The position numbers and the translations under genes were made by a program. This document shows positions 39,401 through 47,313 of a DNA stretch of 56,356 nt, in pieces (position 1 is the stretch's first letter; each line of letters opens with the position of its first letter). Origin of the DNA: Candidatus Shapirobacteria bacterium (GTDB lineage: Bacteria > Patescibacteriota > Microgenomatia > UBA12405); assembly GCA_028704635.1 (NCBI GenBank), contig JAQWFB010000003.1:1-56356 (forward strand), given 5' to 3'. Below the pieces are notes generated by a model. It searched no databases. It saw nothing but the letters and a program-made list of their open reading frames with translations, and was not told the origin of the DNA.

Positions 39401-39987
39401 GAACTAGATATTACTTTAAGATAAAAGCTATTAATGACTGTATGCCAGGTGATTGGTCAAATGAGGTATCGGCAACACCAAGAGGAAGAGTAATAGAAGC
39501 TATGACTACTACTAGTGGTGAAACAACAACTACACCGGCTGAGGGATTTGTACCGACATCAGAAATCCCTGGAAATTTATTTGATATTAAATTGACTATC
39601 GATAGTGCAATTTTAAATAAATCAAATGAGTTAGTTTCAAGAGTATCCTTTACTAATTTTGGTAGTTTGCCAACATTGGCTAAGCTTGTTTATAAAATTT
39701 TAGACGAAAATGGAAAAATTATTTTTACTGAAAATGGAGAAGTAACCGTTGAAACAGAAAATACATTAGTTAAAGAATTTAAAAATTTTGAGGCAGGAAA
39801 CGGAAAATATACTCTAATTTTGGAGACTATTTATGGAGATAATGTAAAAGATGAATTTAGACAGAGTTTTGAAATTAAAGAAGTGGTGAGCACACAAAAC
39901 AGATGGATAGTTTTGGTTTTGGGGATATTTGTTGGAATAATTGGAATTGTAATCTATAAATTATCTAAGGCTCGCAAACATAAATAA
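36433..39987 (+). CDS. Secreted beta-helix surface protein with FN3 domain and C-terminal TM (paralogue of 15178..18132)
   Basis: NosD/PbH1-like repeats, PTPTPTPT linker, shared FN3 segment. Confidence 0.82.
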   Translation: MNRKIFLFIYVFLVLPLSFLFLFKKTYAAISWTDDFNSGNKNTWINIDGGDNSTHLFQNNKYELHTESNNGSAKSLASYVNQTNDNSIVQTRVQKINSGDNFLTYLLLRINPTTMSGYTCGVSSDGTNHFWFGKLTNGVYSNLTTTGTATYNSNDFKFRCAAIGSSLVAKVWNASDSEPSSWQISSTDNSYTSGSNGVMLATYPILGWNTVQVAVDDFSTQGLSKSEVWVDDNWVGTSANTEVESGKIFGYNAFATIQSGVSAVDVEGTVNVAAGEYNENLTITKAVNIIGANKDTTIIKGVSGKTRVLSVNDVSTTMSVRGFTINAANCDSPKRGMQSVLSSNVTFEGNKIINIGDMGIWTRSGNIIKNNNINCDIGTSFGGIYIDGAGNTISDNTINSVTTNSGISINGSNNFIKSNNIQCSIEDSFAGCIYISGIDNILDSNTITGFTGSAYAIFSYGGTAPVNQNNTFKRNTFIANNADGSGGGIYLYNSGGNIIGGTLPEDGNSFILKPDSKKSPSYGYGIDIISYPDGYTASNTIQNNKFDGGNRVLEVEGFVGGTTTFSNNIVGATTPPSNYGVIFSGGSAIISGNTFHNISTPIFFSRSGGVAEMNISITNNIFDDGADTYAAILASNFTSLVVNENSFDLKSNRIALNNQGGNVDATNNWWGSASLKKIKSKILGNVIFTPYYVNSKKTSLVASIIHGAATINNNKPQVLINDSTLPVTITVESGTTNPTLDVSSLITNNSGTLPQITINTNSANISIPESTTITSDDENWDGIIKAPTVTTITLPETSGETKTLGMAIEVGLGDTKLTFDKAVKIDFPGEVGKRVGFSRNDVFTEITTICSSDSGATLGVDEECKIDVGNDLVVWTRHFTKFIVFSSVSTSTPTPTPTPTPTSSSSTSTSTTSTGWAAPACTATKPGSAPTITNTVNGDNSITLTWSKASNPFTHYLVAYGTSSGSIEYGNPNVGNADTTSYTIRGLSGGTRYYFKIKAINDCMPGDWSNEVSATPRGRVIEAMTTTSGETTTTPAEGFVPTSEIPGNLFDIKLTIDSAILNKSNELVSRVSFTNFGSLPTLAKLVYKILDENGKIIFTENGEVTVETENTLVKEFKNFEAGNGKYTLILETIYGDNVKDEFRQSFEIKEVVSTQNRWIVLVLGIFVGIIGIVIYKLSKARKHK
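39171..39498. repeat. 328-bp near-identical segment shared with 15694..16021
   Basis: See 15694..16021. Confidence 0.85.
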
Positions 39988-39988
39988 A

Positions 39989-40927
39989 GTGAAAAAAGTT
40001 TCTATTAGAAATATTTTTGGACTATTGGCAGGCGTGATTTTTATTTTACTAGTTGTTGAGGGAATTTATTTAGTTCAAGTTGGGATGTTGGTTGATGCTC
40101 GGCATAAAAGTTTGCAAATTACTGCAGATAATAAAGCACTGTTGATTGATACTTATTTAAATGAGGAAAAGCAAAAAATAATCTACATATCATCATTAAA
40201 AGAGTTTAAAAATGTTGCCTTGAATCCTAATAATAAACAAACGATAGCAATAGCAAAAAAGAAAATTGATGAATTAAATAGTTTCTTTCCAGGAATCTGT
40301 ATTACAGATAATAAGGGAATTGTAATTGTGGCAAAAAATGATTTGCCAGGAATGAATTATGGAAACCAGAAATATTATTCTCTTGAAAATAAAAAGATTG
40401 TTTTTGAACCTTATTATGACACTATTAGAAAAAATAATTATTTGGCAGTTGTAAGCCCTATTTACAATAATGATGTGATAAAAGATAAAATAATTGGCAC
40501 AATTGTTTTTGATTTGGATTTTGAAACAATAACAGGATTAATGAAAGTATCAATTGATAATAACAGTGAAGAGGCGTATTTAATTGATGAATCGGGTTTG
40601 TTTTTAAGTGGTTCAAAATATATTGGTGGTGGAAATAAAGATGGAATTTTAATTCAAGAAGCTAAAAGTGATGGAGCAAAAGCATGTTTGGATGATTTGA
40701 AAAAATATCAAAAAAGTAATGGTGATATTGAGGACCATGAAGAAAAAATAATTCCATATTTAAATTATATTGGTGAAGATGTTTTTGGAACTCATACTTA
40801 TCTTAAGACCATGACTGGTTGTGTTATAGCGGAAGAAAAGGTAGCTGAAGTAGCTAAATTTCCTTCTGTAAAAGACATTATTGATATTTTTAAAAATGTA
40901 TTTTATTTATTACTGAATAATAAATAA
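39989..40927 (+). CDS. Cache-like extracellular sensor domain membrane protein, no output domain
   Basis: ICITDNKGIVIVAKNDLPGMNYGNQKYYSL; VVSPIYNNDVIKDKIIGTIVFDLDFETI. Confidence 0.65.
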   Translation: MKKVSIRNIFGLLAGVIFILLVVEGIYLVQVGMLVDARHKSLQITADNKALLIDTYLNEEKQKIIYISSLKEFKNVALNPNNKQTIAIAKKKIDELNSFFPGICITDNKGIVIVAKNDLPGMNYGNQKYYSLENKKIVFEPYYDTIRKNNYLAVVSPIYNNDVIKDKIIGTIVFDLDFETITGLMKVSIDNNSEEAYLIDESGLFLSGSKYIGGGNKDGILIQEAKSDGAKACLDDLKKYQKSNGDIEDHEEKIIPYLNYIGEDVFGTHTYLKTMTGCVIAEEKVAEVAKFPSVKDIIDIFKNVFYLLLNNK

Positions 40928-40934
40928 ACAAAAA

Positions 40935-41459
40935 ATGAGGAAGATATATTTAGTGACATTTATTTTAATGTTTTTGGTAGTGTTTCCTAAATCAGTGATG
41001 GCTATGAACATTACTATCGGGGTGTCAGATAAATATTCAGAGGTAAATGCAGGTGAAAAAATATATTTTGAAACTGAAATTAAATGGCCAGAAAATGTTG
41101 ATAGAAAAGACTTAAAGATGGAATATTTTATTACAGATAATAATGGAAAAGAAATAGCTTATCTTAAAGTGTTAAAGGCAGTTACAACACAAGCGATTTT
41201 TTCGGATTCAATATTAATTCCAGAAGGTACTCCAAAAGGAATGTATAAAATTAGTCTAAAAATTAATGACTATAAAGAACTTAATCAAGATGCGGTGGTT
41301 AGTTTTAATGTGATAAAAACTGTTAATAAAAATACTTTAATTCTTTATATTATTGTTGGACAGTTTATTTTGACTTTATTTTATGTTGTGTTTGAATTAC
41401 CATTTTTAATTAAGAGACTTAAATCATTTATTAATTTATCTTTGAATACAAAGAAATAA
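40935..41459 (+). CDS. Secreted Ig-like protein with C-terminal TM anchor (family member 3)
   Basis: SDKYSEVNAGEKIYFETEIKWPENVDRKDLKMEYFITDNNGKEI. Confidence 0.7.
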   Translation: MRKIYLVTFILMFLVVFPKSVMAMNITIGVSDKYSEVNAGEKIYFETEIKWPENVDRKDLKMEYFITDNNGKEIAYLKVLKAVTTQAIFSDSILIPEGTPKGMYKISLKINDYKELNQDAVVSFNVIKTVNKNTLILYIIVGQFILTLFYVVFELPFLIKRLKSFINLSLNTKK

Positions 41460-41461
41460 CT

Positions 41462-41542
41462 GAACAAAATTTTGAAATCAGTGAAACAATAAAGACTTCT
41501 TTATTAACTAATTTTTTATTCCTTGGACAGTTGGAGTGGTAA
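41462..41542 (+). pseudogene. Remnant of the C-terminus of a beta-helix surface protein
   Basis: Reads EQNFEISETIKTSLLTNFLFLGQLEW*, matching KQPFEISETVITSPLTNFLSNKPLMIG of 15178..18132. Confidence 0.6.
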
Positions 41543-41582
41543 GAAAAAATAATATAAAGGTAATGTGAGTTCAAAATTTCTT

Positions 41583-41665
41583 TTGAAGCTAAACAGGAAC
41601 AAATCAGAAATTTCTTTAAGAGTGTCATTGCCTATATTACACGGTACAATAAGGTAAAAACGACA
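41583..41665. repeat. 83-bp perfect direct repeat, copy 1
   Basis: ttgaagctaaacaggaac..aaaacgaca, identical to 44453..44535. Confidence 0.95.
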
Positions 41666-41670
41666 CTTTG

Positions 41671-41700
41671 GTGGAGCATGTGAGTCTGGAACCTTTCTAT
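41671..41700. repeat. Repeat motif A, copy 2
   Basis: gtggagcatgtgagtctggaacctttctat. Confidence 0.4.
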
Positions 41701-41756
41701 CCCTATAACCGAATTCTAATTCCCGATCTCTAAAAACCTCTTTCTTTAAAGAAATC

Positions 41757-41838
41757 TTTAGAGGACGGGAATCGAACCCGCATGTCCTTGCGGACCATCC
41801 TTTATCAAAGGAATGCCCCACCATTAGGCGACCTCTCC
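41757..41838 (-). tRNA. tRNA-like gene, type II (long variable arm), anticodon-loop position reads GAU; possibly pseudo-tRNA
   Basis: GGAGAGG TC GCCTAATGGTGGGGC A TTCCT TTGATAA AGGAT GGTCCGCAAGGACAT GCGGG TTCGATT CCCGT CCTCTAA; two outer acceptor pairs broken, no CCA. Confidence 0.55.
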
Positions 41839-41955
41839 ATGGTTACCTGATAAAAATCAGGGGTATAGAGTTTGTGGATTTACGATTTGACTGTCTCGTA
41901 ATAAACACATGACTCCGTCTCATTCTATCAAATTTATAGTTAGATGAGATTATAA

Positions 41956-44355
41956 CTACTTATCAAGAAAATCAAAATAACCTTTAGCTTCTCCAGCAAG
42001 GAATCTTGATGGCAGACTAAAATATGCATCATAGCCCAAACTAAAGTGAGGTAAGGTAATGATTAATTTATCTTTGGCACGAGTGATTGCTACATAAAAC
42101 AGTCTTCTTTCTTCATCTATTTCTTTTAAAGTATGCAAACTACGGTGATTGGGCAATAAACCATCAATAGCCTCTATCACGAATACAGTGTTCCATTCTA
42201 AACCTTTAGCAGAATGAATAGTTGTAAGAGTGACATAATCGTCTATTTTTTCAACCTTATCAACATCTTTATTTTGGAATGCCTGATTAGGAGGATCAAG
42301 TGAAAAATCATTAATAAAATCTTGAGAATTTTTGTATTTTTCAGACAACGCTTGCAAAGCATCAAGATCAAACTTACGTATAGCAGCATCCTCTTCTGTC
42401 GCTTCTAAGTATGGGAAATAATATTGAATAATTTCAGAAATTTTTTCTTTAACCTCAGATGTTTCTTTAATTAGCTTTAATAACGACAACAATTTTACTA
42501 AGTCTGTATAAAATTTTTTCTGTATAAAATTAGTCTCATTAAATTCTTGTTTTCTAATCTTAAGTGAAATATCGGCTGCTGTTTTATCTCCAATATTGGG
42601 AATCATTGTTAGAATACGATTCCATGCTAATGAATCTTTAAAATTAGCAGTTACACGCAAATACGCCATAACATCTTTAATATGTTTTCGTTCAATGAAT
42701 TTAATTCCACCTACCGTTACAAACGGGATATTACGTTTCATTAATTCAGCCTGAAGATAATTACTATGATAAGATGCTCTAAATAATACAGCAATGTTTT
42801 TAAGTTTTTTTCCAGAAGAATAGTCTTTTTCAATTTCATCTGCTATCCAAGACGCTTCTTTTAATTCATCGCCAAATCTATAAACTTGAGGTTTATAATC
42901 AACGTTTTTCTGTGAATACAATGATTTTTTATACCCTAACGTTGCCTCATTTATTACTGCATTAGAGAAGGTAAGAATTTCTTGGTTGCTTCTATAATTC
43001 TCATCAAGCTTAATAACTTTTGCTTTTGGAAATTGTTCGTGAAATTTAAGAATATTGATAAAATTAGCTCCTCGAAAAGCATAAATACTTTGAGCATCAT
43101 CGCCAACTACAAAAATGTTATTATGTTTTTTTGCTAAAATCCCAATTAGTTCTGCTTGTACTATGTTGGTATCTTGGTATTCATCTACTAAAATATAATC
43201 GTAACTGTCTTGGATAAGTTTGCAAAAGTCTGCATTAGATTGCATTTTTTCAAGTAACACCTCTAAAAGATCATCGTAATCATAGATATTAGTACTTCTT
43301 TTATAGTCATGATATGCCAGAGCAATTTGTTGAATCATTTCTATGTGTGGTTTAAAGCGTGGATATTCTTTCTCTATATATTTACTGATGGAAATTGATT
43401 TATTTCTAGAACCAGAAATAATTTTTTGTAATTGCATTTTGTTAGGGAAAAGTTCATTTTTTTTCTTTTTTATATTCAATGAATATCGAACCAAATTTAT
43501 TGCATCTGCCGAATCAGCACTATCTATAATAGTAAAATTTGGTTCAATTCCGATTAGTCTGGCATGTTTTCGTAAAATTCTATTAGCAAAAGCATGAAAT
43601 GTTCCTCCGTCTACACGTTTAGCAGCTGGGCTATTAGTTAACTGAAAAACACGATCCAACATTTCATTAGCAGCTTTACGAGTAAAAGTTAAAAGCAGAA
43701 TTCTGTTTGGTTTAATATTTTTCTCTAAAAGATAACTTACTCTGTAGGTCAGAGTTCTTGTTTTACCGCTACCAGCACCAGCAATGACAAGGAATGCTCC
43801 ATCAATAGTAGTTGCTGCTAAAAATTGGTTCTGATTAAGCTCTTTACGATAATCAACTTTATATACTTTTTGTGAATCAAAAGTAGATTGCAATATATTC
43901 TTTGATTGATCTTCTAAAGAGGTAACAATTTTTTGTAGAGAATTAAGCTGTTTTTCTAAAATAGGGGAAATATCTGGTGTTTGATAGGATTTAATGTCCG
44001 GAATATCATTATCTTTTGTAAGATCTGTTTGCCTACTATCAGAAAAAAGGCTTGTAAAATTTGAAGTATCCACTTTGGGAGTATTCACTATTTTTTTAAC
44101 TCGTCGTTCATTTCTTTTTTGTTGAATATATGCATAATAAATTGCTTCAATCCATGAAATTGGAAACGTAACCACAGCAAGTACACCAAACGACAAAACA
44201 GTCGAAATAAGAAAAATTAAACCAGAAGTACGACGTTTAAGATAAAACCTATGAAATCCAAGTGGTCCAAAGAATATGGCAAGCATTGCTGCAACCATTG
44301 GGTGTTTATTTTGTGCTTCAAACTCATCAGAGTGAACAAAAAAGTTTCGCATCAC
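41956..44355 (-). CDS. UvrD/Rep/PcrA-like superfamily 1 helicase with N-terminal TM2 membrane domain
   Basis: TM2: PMVAAMLAIFFGPLGFHRFYLKRRTSGLIFLI; helicase: VIAGAGSGKTRTLTYR, ILVDEYQDTN, GDDAQSIYAFRGA, TIHSAKGLEW, YVAITRAKDKL. Confidence 0.92.
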   Translation of the reverse strand: MMRNFFVHSDEFEAQNKHPMVAAMLAIFFGPLGFHRFYLKRRTSGLIFLISTVLSFGVLAVVTFPISWIEAIYYAYIQQKRNERRVKKIVNTPKVDTSNFTSLFSDSRQTDLTKDNDIPDIKSYQTPDISPILEKQLNSLQKIVTSLEDQSKNILQSTFDSQKVYKVDYRKELNQNQFLAATTIDGAFLVIAGAGSGKTRTLTYRVSYLLEKNIKPNRILLLTFTRKAANEMLDRVFQLTNSPAAKRVDGGTFHAFANRILRKHARLIGIEPNFTIIDSADSADAINLVRYSLNIKKKKNELFPNKMQLQKIISGSRNKSISISKYIEKEYPRFKPHIEMIQQIALAYHDYKRSTNIYDYDDLLEVLLEKMQSNADFCKLIQDSYDYILVDEYQDTNIVQAELIGILAKKHNNIFVVGDDAQSIYAFRGANFINILKFHEQFPKAKVIKLDENYRSNQEILTFSNAVINEATLGYKKSLYSQKNVDYKPQVYRFGDELKEASWIADEIEKDYSSGKKLKNIAVLFRASYHSNYLQAELMKRNIPFVTVGGIKFIERKHIKDVMAYLRVTANFKDSLAWNRILTMIPNIGDKTAADISLKIRKQEFNETNFIQKKFYTDLVKLLSLLKLIKETSEVKEKISEIIQYYFPYLEATEEDAAIRKFDLDALQALSEKYKNSQDFINDFSLDPPNQAFQNKDVDKVEKIDDYVTLTTIHSAKGLEWNTVFVIEAIDGLLPNHRSLHTLKEIDEERRLFYVAITRAKDKLIITLPHFSLGYDAYFSLPSRFLAGEAKGYFDFLDK

Positions 44356-44452
44356 ATAAAGTTTATCAATTAAGAATAAAATAATCCTGTTTTCTTAAAT
44401 TTAAAAACTCGCTAATAATAGATATAGAACATGGAAGTAGTTTGAAACTAAC

Positions 44453-44535
44453 TTGAAGCTAAACAGGAACAAATCAGAAATTTCTTTAAGAGTGTCATTG
44501 CCTATATTACACGGTACAATAAGGTAAAAACGACA
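44453..44535. repeat. 83-bp perfect direct repeat, copy 2
   Basis: Identical to 41583..41665; followed by motif B. Confidence 0.95.
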
Positions 44536-44576
44536 TTTGGCGGCGAACCATTGACACTGTTAGAACCTATTTTATG
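44453..44576 (+). pseudogene. Possible remnant of a transposase C-terminus
   Basis: Reads EAKQEQIRNFFKSVIAYITRYNKVKTTFGGEPLTLLEPIL*; YN..GG..P pattern resembles integrase-core transposase tails (inference). Confidence 0.35.
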
Positions 44577-44660
44577 ACTGCAATCATAGAAAACAACATA
44601 ATATAAGACAGTATTCCTTTGTAATTTTATGATACCTAAATTAGGTGTATTATTCTCGTA

Positions 44661-45008
44661 GTGAAAAGATTCATAAAGCTTATTCGGTCAATTTTTAAGT
44701 CAATTATCAGATTACTTGTAATCTGTTTTTGTATTTGGATAATCTACAAAACAGTTATTGGGATATATAACTTTATGAGACCAAAATCCTGGACATTAAT
44801 GGTGTGTGAAGGTGAGATCATGAATGATGGTGGGTGCTACAACATAAGCTACGAACTTAAGGATTACCCTTCACAAAGAGCTTGCATGGAAAAAGGGTTA
44901 ACACTTCCTAAAATTGATGGGTTTGAATGTGGCTTTGATTGTAAAACTACCGAGTATGGCTTAAGAGTGTGTAAAACGATCTGCAATAAAAATGGGTGTG
45001 GCAATTAA
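44661..45008 (+). CDS. Small membrane-anchored cysteine-containing protein
   Basis: N-terminal TM; CEGEIMNDGGCYN..CGFDCKTTEYGLRVCKTICNKNGCG. Confidence 0.55.
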   Translation: MKRFIKLIRSIFKSIIRLLVICFCIWIIYKTVIGIYNFMRPKSWTLMVCEGEIMNDGGCYNISYELKDYPSQRACMEKGLTLPKIDGFECGFDCKTTEYGLRVCKTICNKNGCGN

Positions 45009-45089
45009 AAATGTAGAAACTTTTCAACTAGACGAATAAAACCCGAACTGATATATTTCAAATTTCAAAAATTGGTATAAAATCCAACC

Positions 45090-45174
45090 AAGGGGCAAAA
45101 CCTGAGTCTTTATCTAAACTAAACAATAATGCTTTAGGACGCAAGTCTGACTTCTCGTTATTAGTTTAGTAAGG
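45090..45174 (+). promoter_or_regulatory. Structured 5' leader candidate ahead of the 58-aa ORF
   Basis: ctaaactaa (45114-45122) / ttagtttag (45161-45169) enclosing ggacgcaag, right arm next to AAGGAG; preceded by ggggcaaaacc. Confidence 0.35.
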
Positions 45175-45184
45175 AGATAGACTT

Positions 45185-45361
45185 ATGCCAAATGGAAAAG
45201 TCGTTACCCGTACTGGTCAACCAGCTCCAACTTCCGGTCAATACCGTGCAGTTGGAAGTGAGGTAGAGTATACCCTCGCAAGAGGCAATATTACTCCACC
45301 AAACAGGTACAGTACCCAACAACGATTTGTCTTGGTTGATAAATCCAAGAACAAATCTTAA
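45185..45361 (+). CDS. 58-aa YjzC-like small protein (absent from the ORF track)
   Basis: RBS AAGGAG; MPNGKVVTRTGQPAPTSGQYRAVGSEVEYTLARGNITPPNRYSTQQRFVLVDKSKNKS; followed by a hairpin terminator. Confidence 0.7.
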   Translation: MPNGKVVTRTGQPAPTSGQYRAVGSEVEYTLARGNITPPNRYSTQQRFVLVDKSKNKS

Positions 45362-45367
45362 CAACAG

Positions 45368-45391
45368 GCAGGGGTTTTGCCCCTGCATATT
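45368..45391 (+). terminator. Intrinsic terminator-like hairpin
   Basis: gcagggg-ttttg-cccctgc followed by AT-rich tract. Confidence 0.65.
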
Positions 45392-45450
45392 TTAATAATA
45401 CACCAATACGAAACCATCAAATCTATAAAGGGAACAATCTTGGATTTTTT

Positions 45451-47229
45451 TTAGGCAAAGATACTTCTTATTTTCGATTCAAATTGGGTAGAAATCTGAA
45501 ATGTATCAATAGAAATGTGTTCGATGGCAATATGTGGTTTATTCTTATTATTTTTATCTGTAATACCTATCTCTTCTTCAATGTCATTTTCAAGAACAAT
45601 TGATGAGCCATAAAATTGATCAACTTTTGACGTTATACATTGTGTTGAAATATCCGCTGATGCAATACCGTTTGCATCTTTATAGGATTGATGGTCTTTG
45701 TCATAAACTGCAATGTAAGGTAGCTTAAAATTATTGAGTAAGTGTATATACAAAGGGATATTGTCTTTCGATCCGCAATCTATAATAGTGTAATCGTATC
45801 TAAAGCAACCTAATTTTCTCGCAAGATAGGAGAATACTGTTTTGTCAGTTTGACCCTCTACTAAAACGACTTTTTTAGCAAAAAATAATTCACCTCTATC
45901 AGGATTTATCCAATATGTTAGATTAAATTTTTGCTTGTCAATAACACTATCAAATATATCCGATGTACACTGAAGATGTTTTGTGCCTTCTGTTATATTA
46001 TCTTTATAGACTATGCACACCGATTTATACATTTCTAAATCGATAAAAGAACTTGAATGAGTGGATATAAATACTTGGCTGTTTGTTTCGGATAGGTTTT
46101 TAAGTGAAGAATACAATTCTCTTTGAGCTTGTGGATGTAAATAAAGTTCTGGTTCCTCAAATATGAAATAAGTTGATTTGGAGGCTTTTCTTTGTCCATC
46201 TTCTTCTTGAGCTAACTCTTCATTCTCTTTTTGCTCTTGACTAACTTTTGCCCAAGATTTAATCAAAGCAAAAATAAGGGAACGTTGTAAGCCATTACCT
46301 TTGTGGTTCACATCTGTCGATATGCCATCGTCAACCCAAACATTTGTGCCTACTCGCATTACCTCGTCCACATCTGGAGGAGTGATTTGAATATCAATGG
46401 TTGTATGCCAACTTGCCAATTCTGACTCTAATAATTGTTCCAGTTTGCAAATTTGTTCGGGTCTATTAGTATTTACTGATCCATCCGCGACGGTTTTGTT
46501 TAGACGTTGTGTAAGCGCTCGTACTTGGTTCTTCACTTCAATATAACTCTCATTGGTTTCAGACATATCATTGATAACATTTGTCAGCAATTGATTAAAA
46601 ACAGATTTCCCTTTAACACTAAATTCGTCTATTGCGTTTTTTACTGCTGGAACATAAAAAACATCACCAAAAATACCTTGAGCAACATTTTTTAGACCTA
46701 AAAAATTAGATGATTCCAACTCATACGAAAAAACAAGTAAATCTTTATTGTCATTAATATATTTTTGTTGTGCCTGATAAACTATATCTTTTGTTAATCT
46801 ACCAGCAGTAGGAACCAATTGATTTAATGGAGTAGCAGCAATTGCATCTCTACTAAGGTAATTGGAAACATTTGCCTCTTTTAACCATTCTTCTGATGGA
46901 GATTGAGTATAACCATGATACTCATAAGACTCATTTTTTTTGATTTGTTTCCTGACCGTAAATTCATTGGCAGAAGTTAAATACTTGGTAAACTGAGTTT
47001 TGTCATGACTATCTAAATCAGAGAATGTGATCTCAACATACAACTCGTCTCCACCCTGATTAAAATCTAAATCACCACATGAGATTAATCCAAAAAAGAA
47101 AAGAAGCCCCGATAAGATATTAGATTTACCGTGATTATTTTGGCCAATAAAAACCATCAAATCCTGGAACTTGATATCAATGTCTTTAATTGATCGCCAA
47201 TTATGAATTTTCAATCTATTAATTTTCAT
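45451..47229 (-). CDS. OLD-family nuclease (ABC-type ATPase + TOPRIM)
   Basis: GQNNHGKSNILSGLLFFFG; FEEPELYLHPQAQREL; STHSSSFIDL; TOPRIM-like VVLVEGQTDKTVFSYLA..AVYDKDHQ. Confidence 0.9.
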   Translation of the reverse strand: MKINRLKIHNWRSIKDIDIKFQDLMVFIGQNNHGKSNILSGLLFFFGLISCGDLDFNQGGDELYVEITFSDLDSHDKTQFTKYLTSANEFTVRKQIKKNESYEYHGYTQSPSEEWLKEANVSNYLSRDAIAATPLNQLVPTAGRLTKDIVYQAQQKYINDNKDLLVFSYELESSNFLGLKNVAQGIFGDVFYVPAVKNAIDEFSVKGKSVFNQLLTNVINDMSETNESYIEVKNQVRALTQRLNKTVADGSVNTNRPEQICKLEQLLESELASWHTTIDIQITPPDVDEVMRVGTNVWVDDGISTDVNHKGNGLQRSLIFALIKSWAKVSQEQKENEELAQEEDGQRKASKSTYFIFEEPELYLHPQAQRELYSSLKNLSETNSQVFISTHSSSFIDLEMYKSVCIVYKDNITEGTKHLQCTSDIFDSVIDKQKFNLTYWINPDRGELFFAKKVVLVEGQTDKTVFSYLARKLGCFRYDYTIIDCGSKDNIPLYIHLLNNFKLPYIAVYDKDHQSYKDANGIASADISTQCITSKVDQFYGSSIVLENDIEEEIGITDKNNKNKPHIAIEHISIDTFQISTQFESKIRSIFA

Positions 47230-47313
47230 ATATTAGATTTAATCCCTACTCTTTTCTCCATTAAAACCAACAACAATGCACATAGTCAATTTTATCACCA
47301 AAAATGTCTCTGA

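Noticed and set aside
41516-41824. 102-aa minus-strand ORF MVGHSFDKGWSARTCGFDSRPL
   Set aside because: Translates through the tRNA-like gene, the 83-bp repeat and the surface-gene remnant; no protein-like character.
44530-44580. attC-like integron site (GTTAGAAC near motif B)
   Set aside because: Does not fit the GTTRRRY core and no integron integrase is present in the window.
45161-45388. 75-aa minus-strand ORF
   Set aside because: Antisense to the better supported 58-aa plus-strand ORF with RBS and terminator.
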